From Nocardioidaceae bacterium (GTDB lineage: Bacteria > Actinomycetota > Actinomycetes > Propionibacteriales > Nocardioidaceae), in assembly GCA_013813125.1 (NCBI GenBank), contig JACCSH010000321.1:1-17187 (forward strand): DNA of 17,187 nucleotides, given 5' to 3'. Below the pieces are notes generated by a model that worked only from the letters and a program-made list of their open reading frames with translations, had not been told where the DNA came from and made no database searches. A program made the translations under genes and the position numbers. Numbering within the stretch: the stretch's first letter is position 1; the number at the start of each line of letters is the position of its first letter. Below, piece by piece: positions 15,164 through 17,187 of this stretch.

Positions 15164-16531
15164 CTACTGAGGGGTGCAGGTGACCGAGTCGATGTCGTCG
15201 TTGCGGATCGCTGTGAAGATGGCACCTGCTTTTTCGTCATCCCAGATGACGGCCGAACCGGCAGACGTCGCCTCCCCGAGGCTCGTGTAAGGGACCACAC
15301 ATCGTTTGGCGTCCTTGCCTGGCCGCGCCATCGCCCAAGCGAACCTCGCCACGTCGAGAGGGCCGACATTCTCACCGATTCGCAGGGCATCGGCTCCTGC
15401 GGCGTTGACCTGGAAGTAGCGCCACGGCAGTACCACCGTCTGCCACGAGAGAGCTGTCTCGCCGACCGCCGTGATCACCTCGCGCTGGTGCAGAGCACGG
15501 GTGATGTCGCCCAGCGCGAAGGCCCGCGACCGTGTGTAACTCAAGGCTGTCGGGCCGTCAACCTCGGTGCACCCTCTGTCGAGTTTGAGCCCTCCCGCCT
15601 TGGGGTCGTCTATCGCCTCCGTCGGACAGACCTCGATACCGCCGATCGCATCCACGATCTTTACGAAGCCGGCGAAACCGACCTCTATGTAGTTGTCGAC
15701 CCGAACGTCCGTGGCCCGCTCGACCGTCTCGACCAGCAGATCGGGGCCACCGAAGGCGTACGCCGCGTTGATCTTGTTGTCGCCATAACCAGGAATCTCG
15801 ACAAACGAGTCCCGCGGGATCGACAACAGCAGTTTGGGACCGTCGCTGTCCGGCACGTGGAGCAGCAAGATGGTGTCGGTGCGTCCGCCTGCAGCATCAC
15901 CGGTGCCGAGATCGGCCTCCTCCTGCGCGGTCATTTCTTCGCGGCTGTCCGAGCCAACCAGCAGATAGGTGGTGCCGGGGGTGTCCGGGGGCCGCTCCCC
16001 GCTGGGTTCTGCGTCGACTTCGGCTATCTGGCTCCACGCCCAAAGAGGTACGGCGATCAGGAAGACCAGCCAGGCGAGCAATCCGAGGAGCAAGCCCCGC
16101 AGCCACCAGTTGCGGTGCTTGCGTGCAGCAGGTCTCGGGCCGAGTGGTGTCGCTCCCGGCGACTGAAGAGGCGGTTGCCGGGGAGGTCCGTAGCCGGCAG
16201 ATGGCAGGTTGGACCCAGGTGAGGTGTACGGGAGTCCGCTGCCCTCCGGGGGAGGGTAGGTGCCACCGAATGACTGCTGACCTGGGTTACCAGCCGCGGG
16301 TTGCGGGGGCAGACCGAGAACCCGGGTTGGTTCTGGCGCCTGCTCGGAAGGCGGCGTGTAGTGCGGGGGGCTCGATGGCGGCCAAGGATGTGCACGTGGC
16401 TCGGGCCTCGGCCCAGCCTCGCGAGGAGGGCGGATCGCCTGAGTGGCGTCGGGATCGCTGTCGCCGGCATCCCGCGTACCTGAGTAGAGCCAGTCATACT
16501 CCCGACCGGTCTGGTCTTCCTCGTCAGACAT
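15164..16531 (-). CDS. LCP family (LytR-CpsA-Psr) cell-wall glycopolymer ligase
   Basis: A 455-residue type II membrane protein. LCP enzymes move polyprenyl-linked glycopolymers (arabinogalactan or wall teichoic acid) onto peptidoglycan. The first roughly 140 residues form an acidic then Pro/Gly/Gln-rich cytoplasmic tail. One membrane helix follows at about 143-164 (LRGLLLGLLAWLVFLIAVPL), then the extracytoplasmic LCP domain at about 180-390. This has TTYLLVGSDSR, the metal-binding GRTDTILLLHV, LLSIPRDSFVEIPGYGDNKINAAYAFGG, a YIEVGFAGFVKIVDAIGGIEVC core and ALSYTRSRAFALGDITRALHQREVI. Cysteines around CPTEAIDD...RGC may form a disulfide. The ATG at 16531 was chosen because TAGCGT lies 7 nt upstream. 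An in-frame ATG lies 30 bp earlier but beyond that -10. The TetR gene lies 49 bp upstream on the same strand. Confidence 0.93.
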   Translation of the reverse strand: MSDEEDQTGREYDWLYSGTRDAGDSDPDATQAIRPPREAGPRPEPRAHPWPPSSPPHYTPPSEQAPEPTRVLGLPPQPAAGNPGQQSFGGTYPPPEGSGLPYTSPGSNLPSAGYGPPRQPPLQSPGATPLGPRPAARKHRNWWLRGLLLGLLAWLVFLIAVPLWAWSQIAEVDAEPSGERPPDTPGTTYLLVGSDSREEMTAQEEADLGTGDAAGGRTDTILLLHVPDSDGPKLLLSIPRDSFVEIPGYGDNKINAAYAFGGPDLLVETVERATDVRVDNYIEVGFAGFVKIVDAIGGIEVCPTEAIDDPKAGGLKLDRGCTEVDGPTALSYTRSRAFALGDITRALHQREVITAVGETALSWQTVVLPWRYFQVNAAGADALRIGENVGPLDVARFAWAMARPGKDAKRCVVPYTSLGEATSAGSAVIWDDEKAGAIFTAIRNDDIDSVTCTPQ

Positions 16532-16538
16532 GGGTTTC

Positions 16539-16544
16539 ACGCTA
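16539..16544 (-). promoter_or_regulatory. Probable leaderless -10 element for the LCP gene
   Basis: TAGCGT on the minus strand is followed by 7 nt (GAAACCC) and the ATG at 16531. No Shine-Dalgarno is present. It lies in the 49-bp gap after the TetR gene, giving the LCP gene its own promoter. The hexamer is the same as the birA -10. No clear -35 was seen. Confidence 0.52.
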
Positions 16545-16580
16545 CCGGCCGCAGAGGGCATTTCGCGGCACGGCGGCGCT

Positions 16581-17150
16581 CTACAGCGCTCCGACCAGGT
16601 AACGCTGGATCGTCGGGGCGATGTCGTTTACCACTTCCTGCGCTGGGCGTTCCGCCAGGCCGGGCACGCGGAGCAGATAGCGGGTCAACGCCAGTCCGAG
16701 CATCTGGCTCGCAATGAGAGCGGCCCGCCTGCTGAGCTCTTCTGGGGGCACCACTTCTCTTAGGGTGCCGACAACCTGTTCCCGAAAGACGTCCCGCAGA
16801 CGTTCGGCCGCCTGCTCGTTGGTGACCGCGGATCGCAGCAACAACGTGAGGACGTCGTCGTTGAGCTCACCCTCCCAGCGTGCGATGAAGTGCTCGGTCA
16901 GCACCCGTCCTCGCCGTTCCTTCGCAACGCTGGCCAACTGTGGGAGCCGCAGGTCGATATCAACCGCGGCTGCGAACAACTGCTCCTTGCTGGTGAAGTA
17001 CCTGATCACCAGAGCGGGGTCGATCGAGGCCGTGGCGGCAATCGCCCGGATGCTCGACCGGTCGTATCCGCGTTCCGCGAAGTGGGCACGCGCCGCGACC
17101 AGGATCGCCTGTCTGGTCCGGTCGGACTTACGAAGGGTTGGTGCCGACAT
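16581..17150 (-). CDS. TetR-family transcriptional regulator
   Basis: A 189-residue repressor-type regulator. The N-terminal HTH is classic: DRTRQAILVAARAHFAERGYDRSSIRAIAATASIDPALVIRYFTSKEQLFAAAVD (about 9-63), with RYFTSKEQLF in place of the common YYHFxSKExLL. The rest is an all-helical ligand and dimerisation domain, with PEELSRRAALIASQMLGLALTRYLLRVPGLAERPAQEVVNDIAPTIQRYL resembling the C-terminal domain of TetR proteins that regulate efflux or lipid genes. The ATG at 17150 was chosen because GGGAGGG lies 4 nt upstream; the open frame runs a few codons further towards the window edge. Its targets are probably beyond the right edge or divergent from it. The LCP gene downstream has its own promoter, so it is not necessarily in the same unit. 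Confidence 0.92.
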   Translation of the reverse strand: MSAPTLRKSDRTRQAILVAARAHFAERGYDRSSIRAIAATASIDPALVIRYFTSKEQLFAAAVDIDLRLPQLASVAKERRGRVLTEHFIARWEGELNDDVLTLLLRSAVTNEQAAERLRDVFREQVVGTLREVVPPEELSRRAALIASQMLGLALTRYLLRVPGLAERPAQEVVNDIAPTIQRYLVGAL

Positions 17151-17187
17151 CGATCCCTCCCCAGCCAGATTCCTTGAGCTCACTTGT

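Noticed and set aside
15152..16222. 356-codon plus-strand open frame opposite the LCP gene
   Set aside because: It is a shadow of the LCP gene with no recognisable motif or ribosome site.
17175..17182. TGAGCTCA palindrome upstream of the TetR gene, considered as its operator
   Set aside because: Only 8 bp, does not extend, and the window ends 5 bp later, so context cannot be judged.

Overview
The window is high-GC, densely packed bacterial chromosome. Its core gene order, maf / accE / accD / birA / PH-domain protein / GtrA / purK / purE / FadE25-like acyl-CoA dehydrogenase, is recalled as the order in Mycobacterium tuberculosis around Rv3274c-Rv3282 (fadE25, purE, purK, Rv3277, Rv3278c, birA, accD5, accE5, maf). 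The AccE subunit occurs only in actinobacteria. GC content, frequent GTG starts and probable leaderless genes also fit an actinomycete. A Nocardioides-like member of the Propionibacteriales is a guess; the phylum is the firm part. There are 19 genes, no RNA genes, no mobile elements and no CRISPR array. The longest gene-free stretches (about 190 bp or less) lie upstream of purK and upstream of the GNAT gene. Positions 1-48 hold nothing recognisable.

Layout. 49-1716: a MerR regulator divergent from an acyl-CoA dehydrogenase, with a perfect 16-bp palindrome between them. 1749-4119: maf and a DUF885 zinc-peptidase-like gene, both on the minus strand. 4290-4766: a GNAT acetyltransferase. 4783-6620: accE and accD, overlapping by 4 bp, the epsilon and carboxyltransferase subunits of an acyl-CoA (probably propionyl-CoA) carboxylase. 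6646-8109: birA, the biotin ligase, divergent from accD with only 25 bp between start codons, then a membrane PH-domain protein. 8106-9207: a small membrane protein divergent from a second MerR regulator; neither is part of the recalled mycobacterial block. 9229-11566: GtrA, then purK and purE of purine synthesis. 11563-13955: two convergent paralogous sulfotransferase-like genes, also absent from the recalled block. 13980-15149: the FadE25-like dehydrogenase. 15164-17150: an LCP-family cell-wall ligase and a TetR regulator.

How the genes fit together. AccD, AccE and BirA form a biotin-dependent carboxylase module; its biotinylated alpha subunit is not in the window. PurK and PurE act in sequence on AIR/CAIR. 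GtrA, LCP and perhaps the sulfotransferases act on envelope glycans. The two dehydrogenases act on acyl-CoA thioesters, the first probably under its own MerR regulator.

Two architectural patterns stand out. Several genes have a TAnnnT -10 hexamer 6-8 nt before the start codon, which predicts leaderless mRNAs. At several divergent gene pairs the two opposing -10 hexamers overlap, in two cases sharing a single TA step exactly, which predicts bidirectional promoters. No obviously new multi-gene defence or biosynthetic system was found. The best candidates for unexplained biology are the sulfotransferase pair and the small membrane protein/MerR pair inserted into an otherwise conserved housekeeping block.
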